This document shows positions 1 through 6,959 of a DNA stretch of 12,798 nucleotides, in pieces. Below the pieces are notes generated by a model that had not been told where the DNA came from, ran no database searches, and saw only the letters and a list, made by a program, of their open reading frames with translations. Positions within the stretch are counted from its first letter, which is position 1, and each line of letters opens with the position of its first letter. The position numbers were made by a program, and so were the translations under genes. The DNA lies in the NCBI GenBank assembly GCA_964511215.1, contig CAZEER010000064.1, forward strand, positions 1-12,798, given 5' to 3'. The stretch is from CAZEER01 sp964511215 (lineage in GTDB: Bacteria > Fidelibacterota > Marinisomatia > Marinisomatales > UBA1611).

Positions 1-827
1 TTGATACTCAAATTGCGTGGGGTGTATTGGGGCCCGAGTATCAAATTTCATTATCATACCTTATTTATCGACTGCTTGATATGCGAATAGAAAAAAATTA
101 TCAACGAATCGATTGGACCCATAGACCTCTAGAAAATTCACATTTAATATATGCAGCAGGTGATGTGGAGTTTTTGCCAGATTTATATACAATACTTCAA
201 GATAAATTGAAGGAAAAAAACAAATGTCAATTATTTGAAGAAATTATGTCTGAAATTGCTTTAGAATGGTTCGATAAAATAGATCAACCAAAAAAATTGA
301 GTTTAGATTCATTTAGAAATGCCTGGGAACTTGATTATATTGGATTGGCGGCTTTGAAGTATCTTATTGGATGGTATAATGGACTTACATTAGAAAAGCA
401 AAGAAGTGTCCCTAAGCCACATATTTTATTTAGTATGTCAAAAACTCTTCCGCAGTCAGCTGATGATTTAAAAAAGATTCAAGGTATGCCATTTAAATTT
501 ATAAAAAAGGAGGGAGATAAAATAACCGGTAGAATGCTGATGGCAACATATAATGCAGATCCAAATGACTTTAAAATAATTAAACCTAAACCCTACAGAT
601 CATTTGATGAAATTAAAATGTATGCCTTAATAAAAATGATTTTGTCAGAAACAGCATGTGCGCTTTCAATAGCGCCTGAAATACTCTATAATGATATTTT
701 AATTAAAAAAATGATTAAAGAAGCCCTCAATGATAATAATGTATTATCATCAACTAAAGTGTTTAAAGGTTGGAGAGAAAAACACATAAAAAAATGCTTT
801 TCTGAATATTGCAATAGTTATAGTTAA
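1..827 (+). CDS. rnd: Ribonuclease D, 5'-truncated by the window edge
   Basis: This is a 3'-to-5' exoribonuclease of the DEDDy family, which trims tRNA and other structured RNA 3' ends in the cytoplasm. The frame is already open at base 3 and begins 'DTQIAWGVLG', which fits exonuclease motif II, so the real start and motif I lie upstream; the TTG at 27 is not the start. Motif III is visible as 'YAAGD' (Tyr codon 150-152, Asp codon 162-164), giving the Y-x3-D spacing of the DEDDy class. An HRDC-like helical domain follows (about 265-540), with the pattern 'LKYLIGWYNGLT...SVPKPHILFSMSKTLPQ'. The remaining C-terminal part (about 540-827) is less conserved, as expected for RNase D. About 274 codons are visible of a family usually near 375. 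It ends with TAA, and no neighbour suggests an operon. Confidence 0.9.
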   Translation, partial: DTQIAWGVLGPEYQISLSYLIYRLLDMRIEKNYQRIDWTHRPLENSHLIYAAGDVEFLPDLYTILQDKLKEKNKCQLFEEIMSEIALEWFDKIDQPKKLSLDSFRNAWELDYIGLAALKYLIGWYNGLTLEKQRSVPKPHILFSMSKTLPQSADDLKKIQGMPFKFIKKEGDKITGRMLMATYNADPNDFKIIKPKPYRSFDEIKMYALIKMILSETACALSIAPEILYNDILIKKMIKEALNDNNVLSSTKVFKGWREKHIKKCFSEYCNSYS

Positions 828-835
828 TATAATTA

Positions 836-961
836 ATGGATAAAATAAAATATGCAGAATTTTTATTAGGATTGGCCATCAGAGATACTCTTGTTGCTAC
901 AGTTGTATTGTCTAAGCCTGAAGATTTTACCCTTTTAATTTATAGTGTAGATTTGAATTAA
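836..961 (+). CDS. Doubtful 41-codon ORF downstream of RNase D
   Basis: An ATG eight bases after the RNase D stop opens a 41-codon frame ending in TAA. The product would start 'MDKIKYAEFLLGLAIRDTL' and has a hydrophobic centre with mixed codons. There is no Shine-Dalgarno sequence, and I recognise no family. It could be a small protein, a remnant of a larger decayed gene, or chance. It is the only reading frame of note in the 194-base spacer; the rest of the spacer (962-1021) is AT-rich and presumably holds the promoter of the next gene. Confidence 0.2.
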   Translation: MDKIKYAEFLLGLAIRDTLVATVVLSKPEDFTLLIYSVDLN

Positions 962-1021
962 AGTAATAGATTTAATTATTAGAATAATATGAAATAGCTT
1001 CAAACTCTTTAGATCCATAAA

Positions 1022-2230
1022 ATGAGCAATTCAGTCCAAAATAATAATAGGGTTATTTCTGTCGATGTATTTAGGGCTATAACTATGGTTCTAATGATCT
1101 GGGTAAATGACTTTTGGACACTCAATTCTATCCCAAAGTGGCTTAAGCATGCATCTTCAGGGGAGGACTATTTGGGTTTCTCTGATGTTATTTTCCCTTG
1201 GTTTTTATTTGTTATGGGTATGTCTCTACCTTTTGCTTTTAGAGACAGATTTGAGAAAAAAGAGAGCGAAATGATAATATGGAAACATATTATTTTACGT
1301 ACTGTAGCGCTTCTAGTGATGGGACTTTTCCACATGAATATGGAAATGTATAACCATGATAATTCCATTTTTACAAAACCGGTTTTTGTCATTATATCTA
1401 CTTGTGCATTTTTTATGATTTGGAATAGATATCCTAATGCAGGACAGAAGAATAAGAATGTATTCAAGGCCTTGCAGATAATTGGTGTATTATTATTAGT
1501 TACAATGTTTCTATCCTATTCTGGAAAGGGTTATGATGGCCAGGAAATTGGTTTTAGAGCACACTGGTGGGGGATACTTGGTCTGATCGGATGGGTATAT
1601 TTTATTGCGGCAACGACTTTCTTGTTTATAAATAATTCAATATTGGGTGCGTGTGTTGCTTTTTTTGTTTGTTTGGGATTAAATATTCTTAGTAGTAGTG
1701 GTGTCCCTTATAATATTTTTTCTTGGCAGAGTGCTAACTGGATTCCTGGTGGAGGTGGCCTTCAGGCATTGACCTTTGGAGGTATAATAGTGTCTCTATT
1801 GCTAATTAAGTATAAAAATAAGAACAATATTAGAGGTCTATATATAACTCTATTTTTCTTTGGATTAGCGGCACTATTATCAGGAATATTATTGCGAAAC
1901 TATTTTATTATAAGCAAAATTAGTGGAACCCCGACCTGGATCTTGATCTCATTGTCGACAGCAGTGTTTTTATTTATATGTCTTCACTGGGTTGTAGATA
2001 TAAAAAAATACCTAGTATGGTATAAGTATATTAAGATAGCTGGTACCGCAACTTTGACATGTTATCTTGTTCCATATTTCTACTATAGTTTTAGAACTAT
2101 TTTTGGATTAGAGTTACCTAATATTTTTCTTACTGGTATCACAGGGCTAATTAAATCTTTTATTTATACTTTTATAATAATTGGTATTTGCTGGATTCTT
2201 AATCGGGGCAAGGTCCGATTAAAAATCTAA
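1022..2230 (+). CDS. DUF5009 / NagX-type membrane acyltransferase (COG4299-like)
   Basis: This is an integral membrane protein of the heparan-alpha-glucosaminide N-acetyltransferase-like family, whose members are thought to move acyl groups across the inner membrane onto sugars. The N-terminus has the family signature: 'RVISVDVFRAITMVLMIWVND' (residues 10-30), then 'WLKHASSG' with His43, and 'LGFSDVIFPWFLFVMGMSLP' (51-70). The His lies where the human HGSNAT relative has its proposed acetyl-accepting histidine. About ten hydrophobic segments fill the remaining 330 residues, and the C-terminus is basic. At 402 aa it is a normal length. The substrate cannot be read from sequence. The ATG has no clear Shine-Dalgarno. 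It is transcribed alone and meets endonuclease III tail to tail across 32 bases. Confidence 0.85.
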   Translation: MSNSVQNNNRVISVDVFRAITMVLMIWVNDFWTLNSIPKWLKHASSGEDYLGFSDVIFPWFLFVMGMSLPFAFRDRFEKKESEMIIWKHIILRTVALLVMGLFHMNMEMYNHDNSIFTKPVFVIISTCAFFMIWNRYPNAGQKNKNVFKALQIIGVLLLVTMFLSYSGKGYDGQEIGFRAHWWGILGLIGWVYFIAATTFLFINNSILGACVAFFVCLGLNILSSSGVPYNIFSWQSANWIPGGGGLQALTFGGIIVSLLLIKYKNKNNIRGLYITLFFFGLAALLSGILLRNYFIISKISGTPTWILISLSTAVFLFICLHWVVDIKKYLVWYKYIKIAGTATLTCYLVPYFYYSFRTIFGLELPNIFLTGITGLIKSFIYTFIIIGICWILNRGKVRLKI

Positions 2231-2262
2231 TTTAATATTGTAAACAATTTTTGCAACTTCCA

Positions 2263-2913
2263 CTAACAGCTAACCCCATTCTCTTCATGGATTCGTTTTT
2301 TTGATGCTGACCAGGAGCATATCAGGCATTTTCTGAGATTATGATTCCGTGCGGGGCAATGCTCACGCCCAAAGAATATAATTTGCAGGTGGCGTTTATT
2401 CCAGAAGCTTTCAGGCCATAATTCTTTAAGATTTTTTTCTGTCATTTTAACATTTTTTGCTTTGGATAATCCCCACCGTGCAGCCAGTCGGTGTATGTGT
2501 GTATCTATCGGAAATGCAGGGAATCCGTACCACTGCGACATTACAACACTGGCTGTTTTATGTCCAACACCAGCTAGGCTCTCAAGGTAGTCCCAATCTG
2601 CACGCATTCCGCCTCCTTTGATTAGTTGATTGGCCATAATACTGAGGTTTCGTGCTTTTGTCGGAGCGAGTCCTATCTCTCGTATTAAATGTTTAATTGT
2701 ATCTATTTCAAGCTTGGCCATCTTCTGGGGCGTGTTGGCCATCTTAAACAATTTAGGTGTTACTTGATTAACTTTCTTATCAGTGGTTTGTGCTGAGAGC
2801 ATCACGGCCACAAGTAGCGTGTAGGCGTCTGAGTGCCTAAGTGGTATCGGAGTTGTGGGATATAATCTATCTAATATTTCGCCTATCTTTTCTGCTTTAT
2901 CAATGCGTTTCAT
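2263..2913 (-). CDS. nth: Endonuclease III (base-excision DNA glycosylase/AP lyase), variant Fe-S region
   Basis: This is a bifunctional DNA glycosylase/AP lyase that removes oxidised pyrimidines. The helix-hairpin-helix 'LAGVGHKTA' holds Lys119, equivalent to the catalytic lysine of E. coli Nth, and 'PIDTHIHR' holds Asp137, the catalytic aspartate. The N-terminal 'LLVAVMLSAQTTDKKVN' is also characteristic. The C-terminus is unusual: the [4Fe-4S] pattern C-x6-C-x2-C-x5-C is replaced by Cys186-x9-Cys196-x2-Cys199 with no fourth cysteine at the usual spacing (Cys216 is the last residue). A related 'CPARxH...C-x2-C-SW' ending is, as I recall, seen in some other bacterial Nth proteins, so this may be a clade-wide variant. 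I chose the ATG at 2913 (216 aa); a GTG at 2922 would add three residues. It ends with TAG. Confidence 0.92.
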   Translation of the reverse strand: MKRIDKAEKIGEILDRLYPTTPIPLRHSDAYTLLVAVMLSAQTTDKKVNQVTPKLFKMANTPQKMAKLEIDTIKHLIREIGLAPTKARNLSIMANQLIKGGGMRADWDYLESLAGVGHKTASVVMSQWYGFPAFPIDTHIHRLAARWGLSKAKNVKMTEKNLKELWPESFWNKRHLQIIFFGREHCPARNHNLRKCLICSWSASKKRIHEENGVSC

Positions 2914-3079
2914 GAGTACCACTTCAAGTCAATATTTTTGGTTTAATTTGTTTAGAAGAATTATTTGGATATAGATTAATTATTCAATTTAATTAATTTA
3001 TGTTAGGTTAAGATCTTTTTATTAAGATTATTTCATAAGAAAATAATTTTTTACAATATTTAAGTATATAATATTAATA

Positions 3080-3820
3080 ATGATTAAAAATAGTCTGGTT
3101 ATAATATTATCTATTATCCTGGTTAACGCTCAGGTAACTAAAATTTGTGACTTAAAAACTGGGGACCCCCTAGATCAAGTTAATATATATAACAAAAAGA
3201 TAGGAACAACGACTGATGAGAATGGTCTATTTGACTTAGAAATATTTGATGATGATGATTTAATTACCTTTTCCCTCATAGGATATAAAAATATTGATTT
3301 TCTAAAGTCGGATATTCCACATGTCATTTATATGGCTAGGGAGTCTATACCTATGGAGCTCATTAATGTTGTAGGAGCAAAAGGAAATTCCAGGAAAAAT
3401 TATATTAAACTTGAGAGAGATGTTAGAAAAGTATACCCCTACGCATTGACTGTGTCAAATATTTTAAGAGAATATGAACACACTTTAGACAGTTTAGATA
3501 ATTATCCATTTTATAAACGATACTATAAGAAACGCAAAGTGTTTAAAAATATCGAGGATGATTTAATATCTCAGTATGGCAGACCAATCACCCGCCTAAC
3601 AAAAAGACAGGGAAGGATATTGATAAGACTTGTTGACAGGGAGACGAGCAGAACATCTTTTAATATTATAAAGGATTTTAGAAATATTTTAAGTGCTGGA
3701 TTTTGGCAATTAACGGCAAGGATATTTGGTCACAATCTTAAGTCAAGATATGATCCAAAAATTGGTGAAGATAGGATGATTGAGTTTATCCTGCAAAAAA
3801 TGAATATAGAGAAGAAATAA
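3080..3820 (+). CDS. Exported carboxypeptidase-regulatory-like + DUF4294 protein
   Basis: This is an exported protein of unknown function. A signal peptide (residues 1-18, ending 'LVNAQ') is followed by a beta-sandwich of the carboxypeptidase-D regulatory-like type (about 18-88, with 'GTTTDENGLFDLEI' and 'FSLIGYK'). Next comes a DUF4294 domain (about 105-235), recognisable from 'ERDVRKVYPYA', 'RLTKRQGRILIRLVDRETSR' and 'FWQLTARIFGHNLKSRYDP'. DUF4294 is known mainly from Bacteroidota and relatives as a periplasmic domain without an assigned activity. The regulatory-like domain resembles the one at the N-terminus of many TonB-dependent receptors, but there is no barrel here. No Shine-Dalgarno precedes the ATG. 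A TATAAT at 3067-3072 lies so close that a very short or leaderless transcript is possible. It is divergent from nth across 166 bases. Confidence 0.8.
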   Translation: MIKNSLVIILSIILVNAQVTKICDLKTGDPLDQVNIYNKKIGTTTDENGLFDLEIFDDDDLITFSLIGYKNIDFLKSDIPHVIYMARESIPMELINVVGAKGNSRKNYIKLERDVRKVYPYALTVSNILREYEHTLDSLDNYPFYKRYYKKRKVFKNIEDDLISQYGRPITRLTKRQGRILIRLVDRETSRTSFNIIKDFRNILSAGFWQLTARIFGHNLKSRYDPKIGEDRMIEFILQKMNIEKK

Positions 3821-3960
3821 TATGAAGAAATCCAATGGCTAGGCCAGATGGTATTCGATTTTTTAATTATTCTTCTACAATCGATGTATTTCCTATCCGT
3901 ATCAAATAGACAACCACAACCTATGTTTAGATTTAAATTCTTATAACATTATAGATATAA

Positions 3961-3989
3961 TTGATTTCATTATGCTTTAGGCCTATGAT
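3961..3989 (+). promoter_or_regulatory. Candidate sigma70-like promoter for the 4041-6920 cluster
   Basis: TTGATT (3961-3966) and TATGAT (3984-3989) are separated by exactly 17 bases and point at the cluster, placing a start near 3996, about 45 bases before the ATG at 4041. The boxes match the E. coli consensus 4/6 and 5/6. FCB bacteria often use a different core promoter, and the region is AT-rich, so this is a proposal from spacing and position only. Confidence 0.4.
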
Positions 3990-4003
3990 ATCTATGAAAT
4001 CAA
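3961..4003. repeat. Perfect 10-bp inverted repeat bracketing the candidate promoter
   Basis: TTGATTTCAT (3961-3970) and ATGAAATCAA (3994-4003) are exact reverse complements around a 23-base centre that contains the palindrome TAGGCCTA (3978-3985). With one bulged A, the complementarity continues outward (GATATAAT before the left arm, ATTAATC after the right arm). The left arm covers the putative -35 and the right arm the putative start, as for an operator. No T-run follows, so it is not a typical terminator. Confidence 0.5.
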
Positions 4004-4040
4004 ATTAATCGATTATTTTATTAAAAATTGGGAGTTTGAA

Positions 4041-4430
4041 ATGAAAAAGTATCAAATTCTATTTTATTTCTCTTTGATTACGACATATGGTCAATCTGTA
4101 ACGGGGAATGATTTATTGAGTGATCTACAAAACAGTAATAAGAATGCTGTTTATACATATTGGATAGGTATTGTGAATGGTAATATTCAAGGATATGAAT
4201 ATGGAACCTGGTTTGTATTAGAGCATATGGCTAAGCTAGATATGATAACACCTGAAGAGAAAATTAAACTGATGGAATCTCTCGAAATAAAACTTCCAGA
4301 TGATGCGGATGAGGAGGATATATTTAAGATTGTTTGGAAAAACATTAGTAAGAACCCCGAAAGAAGGCACATGCATTTATCTGAACTAACTCACATAGCT
4401 ATTAAAGAGAAAGCAACGGTAACTAAGTGA
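4041..4430 (+). CDS. Exported Rap1a/Tai-like small protein
   Basis: This is a 129-aa protein with a signal peptide (about residues 1-18, ending 'TTYGQ'). The mature part resembles the Rap1a/Tai immunity-protein fold: 'TGNDLL' just after the signal peptide, 'YWIGIVNGN' in the first helix region, 'ITPEEKIKLMESL', and the C-terminal 'NPERRHMHLSELTHIAIKE'. Family members in Proteobacteria are periplasmic; some neutralise type VI effectors, but many are stand-alone proteins of unknown role. The cysteines typical of the family are all absent. No effector gene is adjacent, so an immunity role is not supported here. The start has a good Shine-Dalgarno, GGGAG at 4030-4034. The stop (TGA, 4428-4430) overlaps the GTG start of the dioxygenase, suggesting translational coupling and co-expression. 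The family assignment is from motif memory only. Confidence 0.65.
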   Translation: MKKYQILFYFSLITTYGQSVTGNDLLSDLQNSNKNAVYTYWIGIVNGNIQGYEYGTWFVLEHMAKLDMITPEEKIKLMESLEIKLPDDADEEDIFKIVWKNISKNPERRHMHLSELTHIAIKEKATVTK

Positions 4431-5329
4431 AGAAAAAATCTTATTCAGAAATTTTAACAACCTGGCGAGAGGAAGGAGCTGTTTTAATCGATGGTGTATT
4501 TAGTGTTGATGAAATAAATAATGTCCAAAAAGATATTGGCAAAATCTTTAAAGGTAAAAAAGGTTCAATCCCAAAAATAAAAAAGCATGGCGGTTCCCCT
4601 GAAACCGATGCTGATCAATTCTTGAATTTTGAGAACATCCCCTTTGACTGTTCTCCAGCGCTAAATCTTATTAGCGTTCATCCTCAATTAATAAATATAG
4701 CAAAGGAGGCACTTGGTACTAATGATATTAGATTGTATCAGGCGCAAGCCTGGGCTAAATACGCAGGAGAAGCTGACTTTGAACAATCTTTCCATTGTGA
4801 TTTTGGTAATCACACCCTTACCGTTCCGTCAGAAATGTTACACGAGAATTCAATTACTTTTCTTATGTACTTTTCAGATGTTTCAGAAAAACATGGTCCG
4901 GCACATTACGTTAAAAGAACAGATGCTAAAAAAATTATAGATGTAATGCCCAAGTTCCTCAGTGGCCGTGAAGATTACAACTTACAGGATGAACTGTTCC
5001 CTTTTTCATGCTCAACTGCAGGACCAGCGGGAACAATTTTTGCTTATGGCATTGATATTTTTCATAGGGCCACAAATATTACAGTAAATGGGGGGTATCG
5101 ATTTGCTGTGACATCTTGTTTTAAAAAAGGCGGCAATGATACCATAGGCTATACAGCATGGCCATACCATCAGATAAAGCCGTGGAATATCATTTTTGAA
5201 CATGCGACACCAGAACAATTGAATTGTTTTGGTGTTCCTCTACCGGGTGAACCTTTTTGGAATAAAAACACTCTTAATTTAGCTCAGTTGAGATATCCAA
5301 AATGGAATATGAAAGATTATCAATTATAA
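4427..5329 (+). CDS. PhyH-family Fe(II)/2-oxoglutarate-dependent dioxygenase
   Basis: This is a cytoplasmic non-haem iron oxygenase of the phytanoyl-CoA hydroxylase (PhyH) superfamily. The double-stranded beta-helix core shows the metal-binding triad His123-x-Asp125 ('SFHCDFGNH') and the distal His213 ('DIFHRATN'). Arg225 ('GGYRFAVT') is placed to bind 2-oxoglutarate. Residues 139-167 and the 'PAGTIFAYG' segment (200-208) are typical strands of the fold. At 300 aa it is normal length, and the substrate is unknown. The GTG start overlaps the preceding TGA (GTGA junction) and has no strong Shine-Dalgarno of its own, so it is probably translated by coupling. YggT follows after 11 bases. Enzymes of this superfamily act on lipids, amino acids and small secondary metabolites; the transporter downstream could handle the substrate or product, but that is inference. 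Confidence 0.88.
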   Translation: MKKKSYSEILTTWREEGAVLIDGVFSVDEINNVQKDIGKIFKGKKGSIPKIKKHGGSPETDADQFLNFENIPFDCSPALNLISVHPQLINIAKEALGTNDIRLYQAQAWAKYAGEADFEQSFHCDFGNHTLTVPSEMLHENSITFLMYFSDVSEKHGPAHYVKRTDAKKIIDVMPKFLSGREDYNLQDELFPFSCSTAGPAGTIFAYGIDIFHRATNITVNGGYRFAVTSCFKKGGNDTIGYTAWPYHQIKPWNIIFEHATPEQLNCFGVPLPGEPFWNKNTLNLAQLRYPKWNMKDYQL

Positions 5330-5340
5330 GTGAGAGGTGA

Positions 5341-5598
5341 ATGAGTTTTATACTGTATACCCTGATTGTCAATGTTTTTGATTTAATACAATTACTTATT
5401 ATCGTGCGAGTGATTCTTAGTTGGGTTCCGCATAATCAATACAATCAGATTATCTATGCGATTTATCAGATTACAGAATATATTTTTAAACCAATTAGGG
5501 AATTTCTTCCTTTTTCCGCTACTGGCATTGATTTTTCCCCCTTTTTAGCATTCTTATTTATTGGTTTTATAAAAAAACTACTCTTAGTGTCTATCTAA
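5341..5598 (+). CDS. YggT family membrane protein
   Basis: This is an 85-aa inner-membrane protein with a single YggT repeat: two hydrophobic helices (about 3-28 and 63-84) joined by a short loop. Family hallmarks are 'RVILSWVPH' (23-31), 'ITEYIFKPIREFLP' and 'GIDFSPFLAFL'. YggT proteins have been linked to osmotic tolerance, cell-division proteins and, in plastids, thylakoid complexes, but no molecular role is firm. The start is preceded by GAGAGGTG just upstream of the ATG. It lies 11 bases after the dioxygenase and 17 before the transporter, so it is very likely co-transcribed with them. Confidence 0.88.
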   Translation: MSFILYTLIVNVFDLIQLLIIVRVILSWVPHNQYNQIIYAIYQITEYIFKPIREFLPFSATGIDFSPFLAFLFIGFIKKLLLVSI

Positions 5599-5615
5599 AA
5601 ACGAATTAAGAGGCC

Positions 5616-6920
5616 ATGCTCTATAAGCTATTTAGAATATATAGGGATCTCCCTGAAAACATAATACTCTTATTTATTTTTGAGTTTATTCTCAGTCTGG
5701 TACACGTTGCCTTTATACTTATTCTTAATATTTACCTTAGAAAACAAGGTTTCTCAGATCCTGAAATTGCTTCTTTTAATTCTCTCAGATTTATAGGTGC
5801 GTTGGCCTTTTCATTGCCTCTTGGTATATATATTAAAGGAAAACGGTTGAAACCATTTTTTATTGCATCATCCTTTCTTGTGCCGCTAACTAGTTTTTTA
5901 ATTATCGAATCAATACAATATAAAATTGTGCCTCTAATTCAATTATCTTTTTTATTGTGGGGCTTGGGTATGATGTTCATGCGTGTTTGTTCTTTACCAT
6001 TTGTTATTCGTAATACTACATCGACTAACAGTAGTGAGGCTCTATCTCTAAATGCAGCGACATGGTCACTGGCGACTATTGTGTCTGGACTTATTATAAG
6101 TGGCTTAAATTGGATTAATATATTAGATATTCATCAAATGACCATCGTTTTTGACGAAAAAGGAATTTTAAGAGTTATTACACTTATGGGACTGTGCTCA
6201 ATAATATTTGCATTGAATATAAAAGAAGAAAATTACCATAATCTGGAAAAGAGTAATCCTTTACTATCTTTACACAAATCTTACGACTGGGAGTTAATTT
6301 TTCAAGCAATTTCACCCTTAATCCTTATTTCCATTGGCGCAGGTCTGACAATACCATTTGTAAATCTTTTTTTCAATTCAATCTTTGGTATAACATCCAG
6401 TGACTTTAGCCTAATGGGTAGTCTCACTGCAATGTTAGTATTTTTTTCATCGCTGATGGTCCCAATTTTTAAAAAAAAATATGGATATTGGTTTACAATA
6501 GTCTTGGTACAGAGTCTGGCAATAATATGCCTGGTTATTATGGCTCTAACTGAAATATTTGCAGCACATACATATGCGATATATATAGCGATTCTTGCTT
6601 TTGTTATGAGGCAGCCTCTTATGCATATGGCACACCCATCTTCAAATGAATTAATGATGAATTATGTTGGGAAAAGAAACCAAGAGCTTATAAGCGCGTT
6701 AAGCTCGAGTTTGTGGAGTGCCTCATGGTTTATTAGTGCTAAAATTTTTGAGTGGTTGAGATTGTTAGATTATCAATATTATGAAATATTTCTCATTACA
6801 TCAGGCTTGTATATACTAGGCGTTATATTGTATATATCACTTATAAGGCGGTATGAAGCTATGCACAATGAGAACGACCATGGTGTTTTTCCAATAATTG
6901 ATGAATTAAACCAAGACTAA
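5616..6920 (+). CDS. Major facilitator superfamily-like transporter
   Basis: This is a 434-aa polytopic membrane protein with about 12 hydrophobic segments in two halves. A long central cytoplasmic loop lies around residues 200-225 ('NIKEENYHNLEKSN'). Loop features fit the MFS: 'FNSLRFIGALAFSLPLGIYI' early in the N-terminal half, 'SEALSLNAATWSLATIVSG' in the fourth/fifth helix region, and 'NELMMNYVGKRNQELISAL' before helix 11. The substrate cannot be assigned. AAGAGG lies close to the ATG (5608-5613). It closes the tight cluster with the Rap1a-like, PhyH and YggT genes; 39 bases separate it from the LRR gene. Export of a product made by the dioxygenase is a reasonable but untested guess. Confidence 0.8.
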   Translation: MLYKLFRIYRDLPENIILLFIFEFILSLVHVAFILILNIYLRKQGFSDPEIASFNSLRFIGALAFSLPLGIYIKGKRLKPFFIASSFLVPLTSFLIIESIQYKIVPLIQLSFLLWGLGMMFMRVCSLPFVIRNTTSTNSSEALSLNAATWSLATIVSGLIISGLNWINILDIHQMTIVFDEKGILRVITLMGLCSIIFALNIKEENYHNLEKSNPLLSLHKSYDWELIFQAISPLILISIGAGLTIPFVNLFFNSIFGITSSDFSLMGSLTAMLVFFSSLMVPIFKKKYGYWFTIVLVQSLAIICLVIMALTEIFAAHTYAIYIAILAFVMRQPLMHMAHPSSNELMMNYVGKRNQELISALSSSLWSASWFISAKIFEWLRLLDYQYYEIFLITSGLYILGVILYISLIRRYEAMHNENDHGVFPIIDELNQD

Positions 6921-6959
6921 TAGCATATTAATTTGTATATATAATTATTAAACTTTAAC

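Noticed and set aside
1168..1467. Minus-strand 99-codon ORF within the acyltransferase gene
   Set aside because: It is antisense to a well-supported membrane protein gene and has no family-like sequence.
2231..2262. Bidirectional terminator between the acyltransferase and nth (ATTGT/ACAAT)
   Set aside because: The stem is only five A/T-rich pairs with a two-base gap, so it is not a credible hairpin.
4427..6920. A biosynthetic gene cluster centred on the PhyH dioxygenase
   Set aside because: There is only one tailoring-type enzyme and a transporter; no core synthase, carrier protein or regulator is present in the window.
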